Assembly: GCA_964425605.1 (NCBI GenBank)
Contig: CAYRNR010000023.1
Coordinates: forward strand, 9,031-73,030
Source: CAYRNR01 sp964425605
Lineage (GTDB): Bacteria > Myxococcota_A > UBA796 > UBA9615 > CAYRNR01
Direction: 5' to 3'
Length of the DNA: 64,000 nt
Shown here: piece after piece, positions 1 to 8,636 of the stretch
How the letters are laid out: every line of letters starts with the position of its first letter
Position numbering within the stretch: position 1 is the first letter of the stretch
The notes under the pieces: generated by a model
The model's database searches: none
The model's input: only the letters and a program-made list of their open reading frames with translations
Told to the model about the DNA's origin: nothing
Made by a program: the position numbers and the translations under genes

Positions 1-2
1 GC

Positions 3-1220
3 AGCGAGGTGCTGGGCATCCTCACCCTGGGCACCTGCGAGGACGGCTCGCAGATCCCCGAGGAGGAGTTCGACTTCCTCGAGGAGATCGCCAACGTCGC
101 CGCCACGAACATCGACTCCACCCTCAAGTACGAGAAGAACTCCCGCATCCTGTCCAACCTGCGCACCCTGTACGACGTCAACCAGCAGCTGGCCAACGTC
201 AACGACTTCAAGCAGCTGTCCATCGAGACGCTGGCCACGGCCGTGGGCGCCCTCAACGCGCAAAAGGCCAACCTGATGCTGTACAACGCCGAGACCCAGC
301 AGCTGGAGATCAAGGTGGTGTGGGGCAACATCCCCGACCACGTGCGCGACGCCATCAACGACGGCCGCATGGAGACCAAGACCTTCGGCATCGGCGAGGG
401 GGTGGCCGGCGAGTCGGCCCAGAAGCGCAAGCCGGTTCGCATGAACAACCGCACCGATATCCGGCAGGTGGGCCGCAACATGGTCTACTGCATCCTCGCC
501 GTGCCGATGATCTACGGCGGTGAGGTGGTCGGCGTGATGACCCTGACCAACAAGGTCAAGACCGACGACGAGGGGGAGCTGGTCCTGGACACCCTGGGAC
601 GGTTCGGCGAGGAGGACGAGTCGCTGCTGCTGGGTCTGGCCGACAACGCCGCGGTCAACCTGCACAAGGCGCGGCTGTACAGCGCGTCCATCACCGACCG
701 GCTGACCGGCCTGTACAACGCCCGTCACTTCGAGTCGCGCCTGGACGGCTGCGTGGCCCAGGCCGTGCTCGACGGCGAGCCCCTGGCCCTGGCGGTCACC
801 GACATCGACCACTTCAAGCGGTTCAACGACACCTACGGCCACCAGGCCGGGGACTTCGTGCTCGCCGAGACGGCCCGCTTGCTCGGTGAGACGGTGCGCG
901 AGGAGAGCCTGGACGCCGCCTTCCGCTACGGCGGCGAGGAGTTCTGCATGGTGATGCCCAACACGGACGTCGCCACCGCGGGCAAGTTGCTCGAGGGCTA
1001 CCGCAAGCGGATCGAGGAGGCTCGCTTCGACTACGAGGGCCAGGAACTCCGCGTGACCGTGTCGGTGGGCCTGTCCGCCTGCCCCAAGGACGCCATGTCC
1101 CGCGTCACCCTCTTCGAGTTCGCCGACACCGCCCTGTACGCGTCCAAGGAGGGCGGCCGAAACCGGGTCAGCCGATACGCCGAGGGCGAGTCCGTGCTCG
1201 TGACGGACGTCCAGGACTGA
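3..1220 (+). CDS. GAF-domain diguanylate cyclase (GGDEF), 5' end outside window
   Basis: This protein probably makes the second messenger cyclic di-GMP from two GTP. The reading frame is open from base 3 with no convincing start, so the N-terminus lies upstream of the window. What remains is the end of one GAF-like sensor domain, a second GAF domain (roughly residues 55-220 of the visible part) and a C-terminal GGDEF domain. The active-site motif appears as GGEEF, coded at about 930-944, preceded by the usual DIDHFKRFND metal/GTP-binding segment and followed by the YxxKxxGRN-type ending (YASKEGGRN). GGEEF is a catalytically competent variant. An RxxD product-inhibition site is not obvious. 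The next gene on the same strand encodes PilZ domains, the classic c-di-GMP receptor, which suggests a signalling pair. Confidence 0.9.
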   Translation, partial: SEVLGILTLGTCEDGSQIPEEEFDFLEEIANVAATNIDSTLKYEKNSRILSNLRTLYDVNQQLANVNDFKQLSIETLATAVGALNAQKANLMLYNAETQQLEIKVVWGNIPDHVRDAINDGRMETKTFGIGEGVAGESAQKRKPVRMNNRTDIRQVGRNMVYCILAVPMIYGGEVVGVMTLTNKVKTDDEGELVLDTLGRFGEEDESLLLGLADNAAVNLHKARLYSASITDRLTGLYNARHFESRLDGCVAQAVLDGEPLALAVTDIDHFKRFNDTYGHQAGDFVLAETARLLGETVREESLDAAFRYGGEEFCMVMPNTDVATAGKLLEGYRKRIEEARFDYEGQELRVTVSVGLSACPKDAMSRVTLFEFADTALYASKEGGRNRVSRYAEGESVLVTDVQD

Positions 1221-1244
1221 GGACCGCTCCCGCCGGCTCTCGCG

Positions 1245-1273
1245 TTCCCGCGCGCGCCGCCGCGTGGTAGCCT
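1245..1273 (+). promoter_or_regulatory. Possible sigma70-type promoter for the PilZ gene
   Basis: TTCCCG at 1245-1250 and TAGCCT at 1268-1273 are separated by 17 bases, 39 bases ahead of the preferred start of the PilZ gene. The -35 is a poor match, so this is a suggestion only. Confidence 0.3.
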
Positions 1274-1311
1274 GTTGCGGCTGGTGGGGAGGTGCCGAGG
1301 AGGACTGTGCA

Positions 1312-2505
1312 GTGCCGGTCAGCGGCGACGCCACACTCAGCCCCTGCTTCATCCCGGCGAGGCTGTACCTCGACGACGCGGTCCACGACGTCAACCTGAC
1401 GCGCATCGGCCCCGATCAGGCCCTCATCTCCTCCAGCGCCCCCGTGGACGTGGGAGCCGAGGCCGCCCTCGAGCTCAACCGCCCCACCGATGGCCAGCGC
1501 GTGCGCATCCCGGTCCGCGTGACCTCTGTCCGGCGCGAGGGCAACCTGCGCGGCTGGACCCCGTCGTTGCTCGTGGTCTTCGACCAGCCCCTCGACCAGG
1601 GTCAGGAGGTGGGATACGAGGAGACCCAGGAGCTCAGCTACTCCATGGACGACGACTCGTCGGCCTTCGAGCACTTCACCATGGAGGAGCTGCTCCCGCC
1701 CGAGCCCACCAGCCTCCACGACGACATCGAGGAACGCATCGCGGATCTACCCACGGCCCTCGATCCCCCCGCCGATGACGTGCTGCCCGAGCTCGAGACC
1801 GGCGCCTGGGAGGACATCTCCACCGACGGCGCCCCTGGCTGGGGCGGCGTCGGCGCCGAGTCCCTGCCCCCCGGCGCCCTCGATCTGCTCGAGGACGACT
1901 CCCTCGACGAGCCGGGCACCGGCGACTCCGAGCCGTCCGGCGCCAACATCTCCATCGACGCGACCCTCCCCCCCGAAGACTCGCACATGCCCCCCGGCGC
2001 CAGCCTCTCCGACGACGGCGAGCTGCCCGATCCCGACTCCCTCACCAGCTCCGAGTTCAAGGTCGACTGGCGCCCCGAGCGCGGCACCCCCCGCCGCGAC
2101 AGCGCCGTCATCCCCTACCTCGACGATCCCGACGCCATCGAGCCCCTCACCGGCGAACGCGAGGCCCGCGTCCTGTCCGAGGTCGCCGTCGGCTACATGC
2201 TCGCCGGCCGCCGCCAGGCCGCCACCGTCCAGGACTTCGGCAAGGAGGGGCTCTACCTCGCCGTGGAGCAGAGCTCCACCGTCCCCACCGAGGGCGACGT
2301 CCTCCGCATCGACTTCCCCGTCGTCACCCCCTCCGAGGTGCTGATGGTCCGCATGTTCGTCCAGGTCCGCTGGAGCTACGGCGCCGCCGAGCCCGGCACC
2401 TCCGGCCGCGGCGTCGGCGTCCAGATCATCGACTTCGAGAACCCCGCCGAGCGCCAGGTCTACGAGGACTACGTGACGAATCTGCTGGCGGACTCGACGG
2501 CCTGA
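1312..2505 (+). CDS. Two-domain PilZ protein with long acidic linker
   Basis: Predicted c-di-GMP effector or PilZ-fold protein of 397 aa. The GTG at 1312 is preferred over the more upstream GTG at 1264 because GAGGAGG sits 7-8 bases before it. The N-terminal part (about residues 10-100) looks like a PilZ-type beta-barrel. A Ser/Asp/Glu/Pro-rich low-complexity linker of roughly 150 residues follows. The C-terminal domain (about residues 280-395) has the better PilZ signature, with arginines followed by a D-x-G-K-E-G turn (QDFGKEGLYL). The canonical RxxxR motif is not clean in either domain, so ligand binding is uncertain. It lies 91 bases downstream of a diguanylate cyclase on the same strand. 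Confidence 0.65.
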   Translation: MPVSGDATLSPCFIPARLYLDDAVHDVNLTRIGPDQALISSSAPVDVGAEAALELNRPTDGQRVRIPVRVTSVRREGNLRGWTPSLLVVFDQPLDQGQEVGYEETQELSYSMDDDSSAFEHFTMEELLPPEPTSLHDDIEERIADLPTALDPPADDVLPELETGAWEDISTDGAPGWGGVGAESLPPGALDLLEDDSLDEPGTGDSEPSGANISIDATLPPEDSHMPPGASLSDDGELPDPDSLTSSEFKVDWRPERGTPRRDSAVIPYLDDPDAIEPLTGEREARVLSEVAVGYMLAGRRQAATVQDFGKEGLYLAVEQSSTVPTEGDVLRIDFPVVTPSEVLMVRMFVQVRWSYGAAEPGTSGRGVGVQIIDFENPAERQVYEDYVTNLLADSTA

Positions 2506-2677
2506 TACGCTCCTTCCCCCTTTCCTCGCCCCCATCGAATGACCTCCCCCCTCACCCGTCCGTCTGATCATGGACCGGAACGAAAACCGACCCGCTGGTG
2601 TCGAAGATATCGAATGTGTTCCCCGACTCCGGAATCGCCGGTTCAAGGGATAAGGGACACGGAACACGGAGAGAACG

Positions 2678-2923
2678 GTGCGGAGACGACGTAACAACAT
2701 CGAGAGCTTCACTCCCCGCCGCGACCGCCGCTGTCCCGTCTGTGGAAGTACGATTCGCGTCGATCATTTCCCGTCGGGTGCGGCCGTGCGCTGGTGCCCG
2801 GGGCGCTGCTGGGGCCGGATAGAGAGCAGCAGCGGGGACGTGATCGAGGAGACCATCAGCCGTCTACCCTACGGCCGTGAAGCCCAGCTGGGCTCCACGA
2901 TGCAGGCCAAGGCTGCGGGGTAG
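2678..2923 (+). CDS. Small zinc-ribbon-like protein
   Basis: An 81-aa basic protein with a CPVC knuckle near residue 25 and a second Cys pair (CPGRC) about 18 residues later, spaced as in small zinc ribbons. The GTG start has a modest GGAGA upstream. No family is recognised. It may bind nucleic acid or simply be structural. The stretch 2506-2677 before it and 2924-3063 after it hold no gene that I can see. The Cys spacing is the main reason for calling it real. Confidence 0.45.
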   Translation: MRRRRNNIESFTPRRDRRCPVCGSTIRVDHFPSGAAVRWCPGRCWGRIESSSGDVIEETISRLPYGREAQLGSTMQAKAAG

Positions 2924-3063
2924 GCGGCAGGATTCAGCAGCGGCTGGGTGGCCCGGTTTGGCCCCGACAGCCCTACCAGGCGGTCCTATCCCCCTCCATG
3001 AGGGCCTCCCGACCGCCCGGCCGCTGCGACTACCTCCTTGTCCAGAATCCCCAATCCCAATCC

Positions 3064-5649
3064 CTACTCGACCGGCTCCGGCGCCGTCGCCGGGACCACC
3101 TTGCGGAAGACCTCCTTGGGCCAGCGCAGGGCGCCGTCGACCATCAGCAGGTCGTAGCGGGTGTGGATGCGGAACAGCTCCTCGTTGGTGCGCAGGTAGG
3201 GCTGGAGCACGTTCCAGTCCTCCTGGAAGAAGGGATCGAAGCGTGCGCCGTTGAGCTGGGCCTCGGAAACGGTGAAGTAGGGGTCGTTGAGGTAGCAGCA
3301 ACCGCCGCTGGCCAGCGAGAACAGGTTGGTGCCGGGGTACTTGGTCTCGAGGCCGTAGACGCGGCCGTCGTCGAGGTTGCACACGCCGTTGATCACCAGG
3401 AACCCGCCGTCGGTGACGAGGCCGGCCATGAAGCTCTCGGCGGCGTAGTCGAGGCAGGTGCCGTTGACCACCACCCGGACATTGCCCACGGCGTTGATCA
3501 GGGGGCGGCCCGCGGTGTTGCCGCGGACGTAGACCTCGCCGCCCTTGGCGCCGTACAGCAGGGTCTGCCCCACGTGACCGTGCACGATGATGCGGCCGGA
3601 CTTGAGGATCTGGCCCACCTGGTCCTGGGCGTCGCCGTGGACGTGGATCTCTGCGCCGTCCATGCCGCTGCCGAGGTAGTCGCCGGACGACCCGTAGACG
3701 TCGATGTGGACGCCGCCGGAGGACGGGCCCAGGCCGCAGCCGATGAAGCGGTGCCCGCGGCACCCGTGGACGGCGAACCTGCGCCAGCCCAGCTCGTAGG
3801 CGCGCACCAGGAGCCGGGCCACCGAGTCCGGCCCCTCGATCTCGAAGCCGCGGGCGTCGATGGCCAGCTGGCCCGAACCGGGCGATGGCGCGTCGAGGCG
3901 ATCGACCGTGTCGCGATCCACGCGCTGGGACGCGTCGCCGTTGGTCACGGGCTCGCCCACGGTGGGCAGGGCCTGGAGCAGCTGGGTGATGGCCGCGGTG
4001 GTCATGGCGCGCAGCGCCGCGGGTTTCTTGTCCCCGGTGTCGTAGCGCTGGTCCAGCAGCAGCGTGAGGAACTCCAGCGCGGCGGTTCGACGTTCGCCCC
4101 CGTCTCGGGCGGCGGACACGGCGCGGCCGAGGACGCGCTCGATCTCGGCGAAGTCCCAGCGGGGTAGGCGGCGGACGGCCTGGTCGAAGGCCGCGCGGGG
4201 GCCGGCGGCGTCGAGCAGGGTGGTCCAGTCCACCTGGACGTCGGTGGTGCCGGTGGTCGTGAGCTCGATGGGCGGCAGGGGATAGTCGGGCTGCCGGGCG
4301 CGCTCGAGGACCTCCACGGGGTTGCCGAACTTGTCGGTGCAGGTCACCGGCGAGGGCTCGGTCCCCACGGCGCCGGTGGTGAACACGAAGGAGCCACCGT
4401 CGGAGTAGCTGCCCCCGCGGGCGTTCCAGTATCGATCGGCGAGGGGGGCCACGCGGCGGTCGGTGGCCGACAGGGACTCCAGGTATGCGTCGATGGCCTG
4501 CTTCTCGCTGGCCACGAGTCCCACCTGGACCTCGCCTCCGTGCAGGGCGAACACCTGGGGCCGGAGCATGGACGTGTCGGTGATGCCCACCAGCTGCACG
4601 GCCTGTTGCTCGTGCAACGAGCGCGCGACGATGAAGAAGAAGGGGCCGTCCGGGCTGCCGTGGAGGTGGCTCGCGCGCAGGGCGCGGTACACCCGCTGGC
4701 GGTCCTTGGGCAGCAGCTCGAAGTCCCGCTCGGTGGTGGGGGCGAGGGCCTCGGTGATGTGCTCGAGCGGATACCCGTAGACCCGGTTGTACAGGTCGAA
4801 CAGCAAGATGGCGACCTCGGTGTCCGTCAGGAACAGCGGCTCGATCCCCTTCTGGCCGAGGTACTCGACGATGGCGCAGTAGTTGGCCAGGTCGCCGTTG
4901 TGGACCAGGGCCTCGTCGAGGCCGGCGAAGGGGTGGGCGCCGCCGGGGTGCCAGACGCGCCCCCGGGTGGGGTAGCGCTGGTGACCGATCCAGACGCGGC
5001 CGTGGAAGTCGTCGAGGAGGTAGTACTTCAGGATGTCCTCGGCGAACCCCACGCCCTTGAGGATCATCAGGTCCCGGCCGTGGCTCAGCACGAACGCGCG
5101 CGGGTCCTCGGCCGAGTACAGGGCCTTGTTCAGGGCCAGGGAGTTGCGGCTGATGAACTCGGTCTCGGCCGCCTCGCCGGGCTCGATGCCCAGCTCGCCG
5201 GCGAACCGCTGGAGCACGTCGGGCTTCACCCGGACGAAGTAGCGCACCACGTCGGGCGGCCGGAGCTCGAGCTTGCCCGCCTCGCGTGGATCGTCCACGT
5301 GGGCCAGCTCCTCGGCCTGAGCGATCTCGAAGTGCGGCGAGACGAAGGTCTGCTCCACCTCCCCGCGGACCTCGGGATCCATCAGGGCCACGTGCAGGGC
5401 GAAGTGGGTGGGGTACTCCGGGAAACAGCCAGCCACGGCGATGCCGCCGCCCTTGCCGTTGCCGCGGTTGTTCATCTGCAGCAGGGGGCGGTGCAGGTGC
5501 TTGCCGGCCACCGGCTCCGAGGCCACGACCCCGATGACGCCGCAGCCCCCCTCGCACGCCTCCTTGGGCCGCTCCAGGGGACGCGCAGCGCCCATCTCGG
5601 CTCGCCGGGACTCCACGATGGCGCGGGCGATCAGGTGATGATCGATCAT
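3064..5649 (-). CDS. Glutamate synthase-like protein: class II glutaminase plus GXGXG domain
   Basis: This 861-aa protein combines the outer two modules of the glutamate synthase large subunit. The N-terminal class II glutamine amidotransferase has Cys36 (GGCGVIG) as probable nucleophile after a 35-residue propeptide-like leader, a NNRGNGKGGG loop, a HNGDLANY motif and TDTEV, all typical of glutaminases that release ammonia from glutamine. The C-terminal third (about 590-850) is the GXGXG beta-helix with repeated glycine turns, as in GltB. The central FMN barrel is missing and is supplied by the next upstream gene, whose stop overlaps this start as ATGA. The two products very probably form one enzyme that makes glutamate from glutamine and 2-oxoglutarate. 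It is the last gene of a four-gene minus-strand operon. Confidence 0.85.
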   Translation of the reverse strand: MIDHHLIARAIVESRRAEMGAARPLERPKEACEGGCGVIGVVASEPVAGKHLHRPLLQMNNRGNGKGGGIAVAGCFPEYPTHFALHVALMDPEVRGEVEQTFVSPHFEIAQAEELAHVDDPREAGKLELRPPDVVRYFVRVKPDVLQRFAGELGIEPGEAAETEFISRNSLALNKALYSAEDPRAFVLSHGRDLMILKGVGFAEDILKYYLLDDFHGRVWIGHQRYPTRGRVWHPGGAHPFAGLDEALVHNGDLANYCAIVEYLGQKGIEPLFLTDTEVAILLFDLYNRVYGYPLEHITEALAPTTERDFELLPKDRQRVYRALRASHLHGSPDGPFFFIVARSLHEQQAVQLVGITDTSMLRPQVFALHGGEVQVGLVASEKQAIDAYLESLSATDRRVAPLADRYWNARGGSYSDGGSFVFTTGAVGTEPSPVTCTDKFGNPVEVLERARQPDYPLPPIELTTTGTTDVQVDWTTLLDAAGPRAAFDQAVRRLPRWDFAEIERVLGRAVSAARDGGERRTAALEFLTLLLDQRYDTGDKKPAALRAMTTAAITQLLQALPTVGEPVTNGDASQRVDRDTVDRLDAPSPGSGQLAIDARGFEIEGPDSVARLLVRAYELGWRRFAVHGCRGHRFIGCGLGPSSGGVHIDVYGSSGDYLGSGMDGAEIHVHGDAQDQVGQILKSGRIIVHGHVGQTLLYGAKGGEVYVRGNTAGRPLINAVGNVRVVVNGTCLDYAAESFMAGLVTDGGFLVINGVCNLDDGRVYGLETKYPGTNLFSLASGGCCYLNDPYFTVSEAQLNGARFDPFFQEDWNVLQPYLRTNEELFRIHTRYDLLMVDGALRWPKEVFRKVVPATAPEPVE

Positions 5650-8615
5650 GACGCCCTCCCTCGCAGCCGAAGAAGCTCACTGCGCCCGCGCAGCGCCGCC
5701 GCGCTGGGCACGCCCAGGCGCGCGAGGATCCATCTCAGCTCCGCCTCCCAGCAGCGGGCCATGTTCACGATCCGCTGGTGGATCCAGTCCGCGTCCAGGT
5801 GGGCCTGGAGCTCCGCGTCGGTGGTGGCGATACCCCGCGGACAGCCGCGGTCCTTCTCGCAGTTGCGGCACAGCACGCACTCGATGGCGACGAGCTCGGA
5901 CGTGCCCACGACCACCCCGTCGGCGCCCAGGGCCATGGCCTTGACCATGTCCATGGGGGTGCGGATGCCGCCGGACGCGATCAGCACGATCTCGTCCCGG
6001 ATTCCCTCGCCCTCGAGGAAACGGTGAGTGCGCGACAGGGCCAGCTCGATGGGCATGGCGATGTTCTTCTTGGCCACCTCGGGCGCGGCGCCGGTGCCGC
6101 CGTACGAGCCGTCCAGGTGCACGATGTTGGCGCCCGCGTGGTACGAACCCACGGCGACCATGTCCACGTCCCCGGGGGTCGAGACCTTCACCGACACCAG
6201 CAGCTCGGGGTTGATCTGGCGCACCCAGTCCACGTGCTTGCGGTGGTCCTCGATGGAGTAGACGCTGTGGAAGGGGAACGGGCTGAACAGGGCCGTCCCC
6301 GGGACGGCCTCGCGCAGCTTGGCCACCGTCGGGGTGTTCTTGTCCCCCAGCAGGTGGCCGCCCAGGCCGGGCTTGGCGCCCTGGGCGTACTTGAACTCCA
6401 CCATCCGCGTCTGCTGAATGGTCTTCTCGCTGACCCCGAAGTAGCCGGTCGCGACCTGGGTGATGATGCTGCGGGCGTAGGGGGTCAGCTCCTCGGGGAA
6501 GCCGCCCTCGCCGGTGCACGTGAGCGTGCCGAGCTCGGTGGCGGCGCGGGCGCGGCCGGTCATCACCTCGCGGCTGACCGAGCCGTAGGACATCCCCCCG
6601 CCGTAGAACGGCAGCGGCAACCGGATGCGTGGCCCGAACTCGCGCCGGTTGAGGTCCAGCCCGAGGTCCACGTCGGCCGGATCCACGGGGTCGCCCCCGG
6701 GGACCAGCTCCAGCAGGTCGAAGCCGCCGTCCGTCTCCCCCAGCGCCGTGGAGTCGCCGTGGGCCACCGGCGGCAGGCCCGCCGCCCGGTTCCAGGTCTC
6801 CACCATCAGATCGTGGGTCCAGCGGTGGTTCTCGTGGACCGCGAGACGCCGATCGCGCTGGACCTGGATCGCGCCGTTGGGGCAGCTGGCGGCACAGCCG
6901 TCGCCGCACTCGGGCCCCACGCACGCCTCCTCCAGGGGGGGAGGCGGCTCGCGCAGGCCCCCGGGCCAGCGCAGCACGCCGCGGGTGCACAGGTCCACGC
7001 AGCGGCCACACCGCTGACAGTCCTCGGTCCGCCGGACCCGGTACGGGCCATAGGCGGCGCGCATCCTGCTCTCGAACCGGGGAGCTGCCGTCCGCACGTC
7101 CGCGCCCGGTGCGGGCAGGGGACGGTCCTCGCTGGCCAGGGGGGACAGATCGTCGAAGAACTCCTTCTCCAGATCGTCCGCGAACAGCCCACGGCCCACC
7201 TCGCCGCGCAGACGCCGCACCTCGCGTATGCCCATGGCCCCGAGCACCTCCAGGAGCTGGTTGCGCCACGACGACATGAGGTTGACGACCCGGCGAACGC
7301 CCCACTTGGGCGAGAGGTGGTCCAGGTGGAGCACGCAGCCTTCCCCGCCCTCGCAGGTCCGGCAGACGCGGCACCCCAGGGCCAGCAGCGGGGGGACGTC
7401 CAGGACCACGGCGTCGGCCCCGAGCAGGATGGCCTTGGGCAGGTGCTCCGCGCGGGCGATGCCGCCCGACGCCAGGAGAGTGAGCTGGTCGCGGAGCCCG
7501 GCGGCCACCAGGGCCAGGTGCGTCTCCCGGATGGCCCGGGTCACCGAGGTGTGATCCCCCTGGCCGTCCGCCCAGCGGCCCAGCCAGTGGCACGAGAGGT
7601 GGATGGCGTCGATGGGACCGGCGGCCAGCGCCGCGGCGCGCTGGGGCGCGTCGGGCGTGGCGGGCAGATCCACCACCACGAGCAGGTCGCGGTTGTTCGC
7701 GCGCAGCTGGGCCACCCGGGTCTGGAGCTCCGGACCGTCGGCGAGCTCGACCACGGCGGCGTTGCGCACGAGATCGCCCGCGTCGAACAGTCCACCTCCG
7801 CCGATCGCAGGGGCCAGCTGGCCGTCGGCGCCGAAGCAGCGGTCGTCCAGGTGCACCACGGCGTGGTTGCGGTTCTCGCGCAGGTAGCGCGCGGCGCGCT
7901 GGTCGAACTCGTCGCCGCCGGTGGGCTCGCGCAGGGCGCACAGCTGGTGCAGATCGGCCAGCGCGAAGGTCTTGAGCTCCATGGCGGCGCGGAGCAGCAC
8001 CGAGGAGATGCGCAGCCCGCCCGGACCGAGGGGGAGCCTCCCGAACAGCATGGGCACCGGGATCTCGCGCGTGAGCGGGATGCGGTCGAGCAGCCGGCCC
8101 TCGTCGTCGAACCGCAGGCCGCTGATGTCCGGCAGCTTGCGGCCCAGATCGAACTCGGTGGAGATGTACTCGCGGCCGTGGATCCCGTCGCGTGTGGGCC
8201 GCACGATCTCCGACATGTCGGTCCAGATGGCGTCGAACCCCTGCCCGCGGAACCGACCGCCGTAGCCTGCGCCGCGGACCGGGATCTTCCCGTCGGTGGC
8301 CTCCTGCCAGCTGGTCAGCACCGTGTCGACGTCGTAGGGGGGGGTGCCGATGGCGCCGAGTCCGGGGTTGGCCTCCACCTCCAGCGCCCGGCGGGGGCAC
8401 TGCTGGACGCAGACCAGGCAGGCCCGGCAGATCTCGGAGATGGGATCGGCCATGGCCCTGGGATCGTCGTCGTCGCGCTCGTGGACTCCGTAGATGCACA
8501 CGTGGGTGCACTCGCCGCACGAGATACACCGCGGATCGCGCGTCACCTGATAGCGCCCGTCGGGTCGGACCGCCGGCTCGCTCAGCTCGGTGTGGACCTC
8601 GAACTTACCGCCCAT
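5646..8615 (-). CDS. Ferredoxin-FMN glutamate synthase subunit with duplicated barrel
   Basis: A 989-aa redox protein. Two 4Fe-4S motifs lie near the N-terminus (Cys30, 33, 36 and 40, then a CxxCxxC near residues 63-74). A second ferredoxin-like insert lies at about 532-575. The C-terminal ~350 residues form the FMN-binding glutamate synthase barrel: GGGMSYGS, GSYGGTGAAP phosphate loop, SGGIRTPMDM, and the CxxCxxC...C cluster ligands near the end (CVLCRNCEKDRGC). The segment at about 100-490 ends with the same order of motifs (LASGGI, LGADAV, CRVCRTCEGGEGC, VVNLMSSW), so it looks like a degenerate second copy of the barrel end. No NADPH-binding domain is present. It starts 21 bases after the FAD/Fe-S gene and overlaps the glutaminase gene by four bases. 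Confidence 0.85.
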   Translation of the reverse strand: MGGKFEVHTELSEPAVRPDGRYQVTRDPRCISCGECTHVCIYGVHERDDDDPRAMADPISEICRACLVCVQQCPRRALEVEANPGLGAIGTPPYDVDTVLTSWQEATDGKIPVRGAGYGGRFRGQGFDAIWTDMSEIVRPTRDGIHGREYISTEFDLGRKLPDISGLRFDDEGRLLDRIPLTREIPVPMLFGRLPLGPGGLRISSVLLRAAMELKTFALADLHQLCALREPTGGDEFDQRAARYLRENRNHAVVHLDDRCFGADGQLAPAIGGGGLFDAGDLVRNAAVVELADGPELQTRVAQLRANNRDLLVVVDLPATPDAPQRAAALAAGPIDAIHLSCHWLGRWADGQGDHTSVTRAIRETHLALVAAGLRDQLTLLASGGIARAEHLPKAILLGADAVVLDVPPLLALGCRVCRTCEGGEGCVLHLDHLSPKWGVRRVVNLMSSWRNQLLEVLGAMGIREVRRLRGEVGRGLFADDLEKEFFDDLSPLASEDRPLPAPGADVRTAAPRFESRMRAAYGPYRVRRTEDCQRCGRCVDLCTRGVLRWPGGLREPPPPLEEACVGPECGDGCAASCPNGAIQVQRDRRLAVHENHRWTHDLMVETWNRAAGLPPVAHGDSTALGETDGGFDLLELVPGGDPVDPADVDLGLDLNRREFGPRIRLPLPFYGGGMSYGSVSREVMTGRARAATELGTLTCTGEGGFPEELTPYARSIITQVATGYFGVSEKTIQQTRMVEFKYAQGAKPGLGGHLLGDKNTPTVAKLREAVPGTALFSPFPFHSVYSIEDHRKHVDWVRQINPELLVSVKVSTPGDVDMVAVGSYHAGANIVHLDGSYGGTGAAPEVAKKNIAMPIELALSRTHRFLEGEGIRDEIVLIASGGIRTPMDMVKAMALGADGVVVGTSELVAIECVLCRNCEKDRGCPRGIATTDAELQAHLDADWIHQRIVNMARCWEAELRWILARLGVPSAAALRGRSELLRLRGRAS

Positions 8616-8636
8616 CGTGCACGTCCCCTTCGCGAA

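Noticed and set aside
1168..1719. A minus-strand frame overlapping the end of the diguanylate cyclase and the PilZ gene
   Set aside because: It overlaps two well-supported plus-strand genes and its product has no motif.
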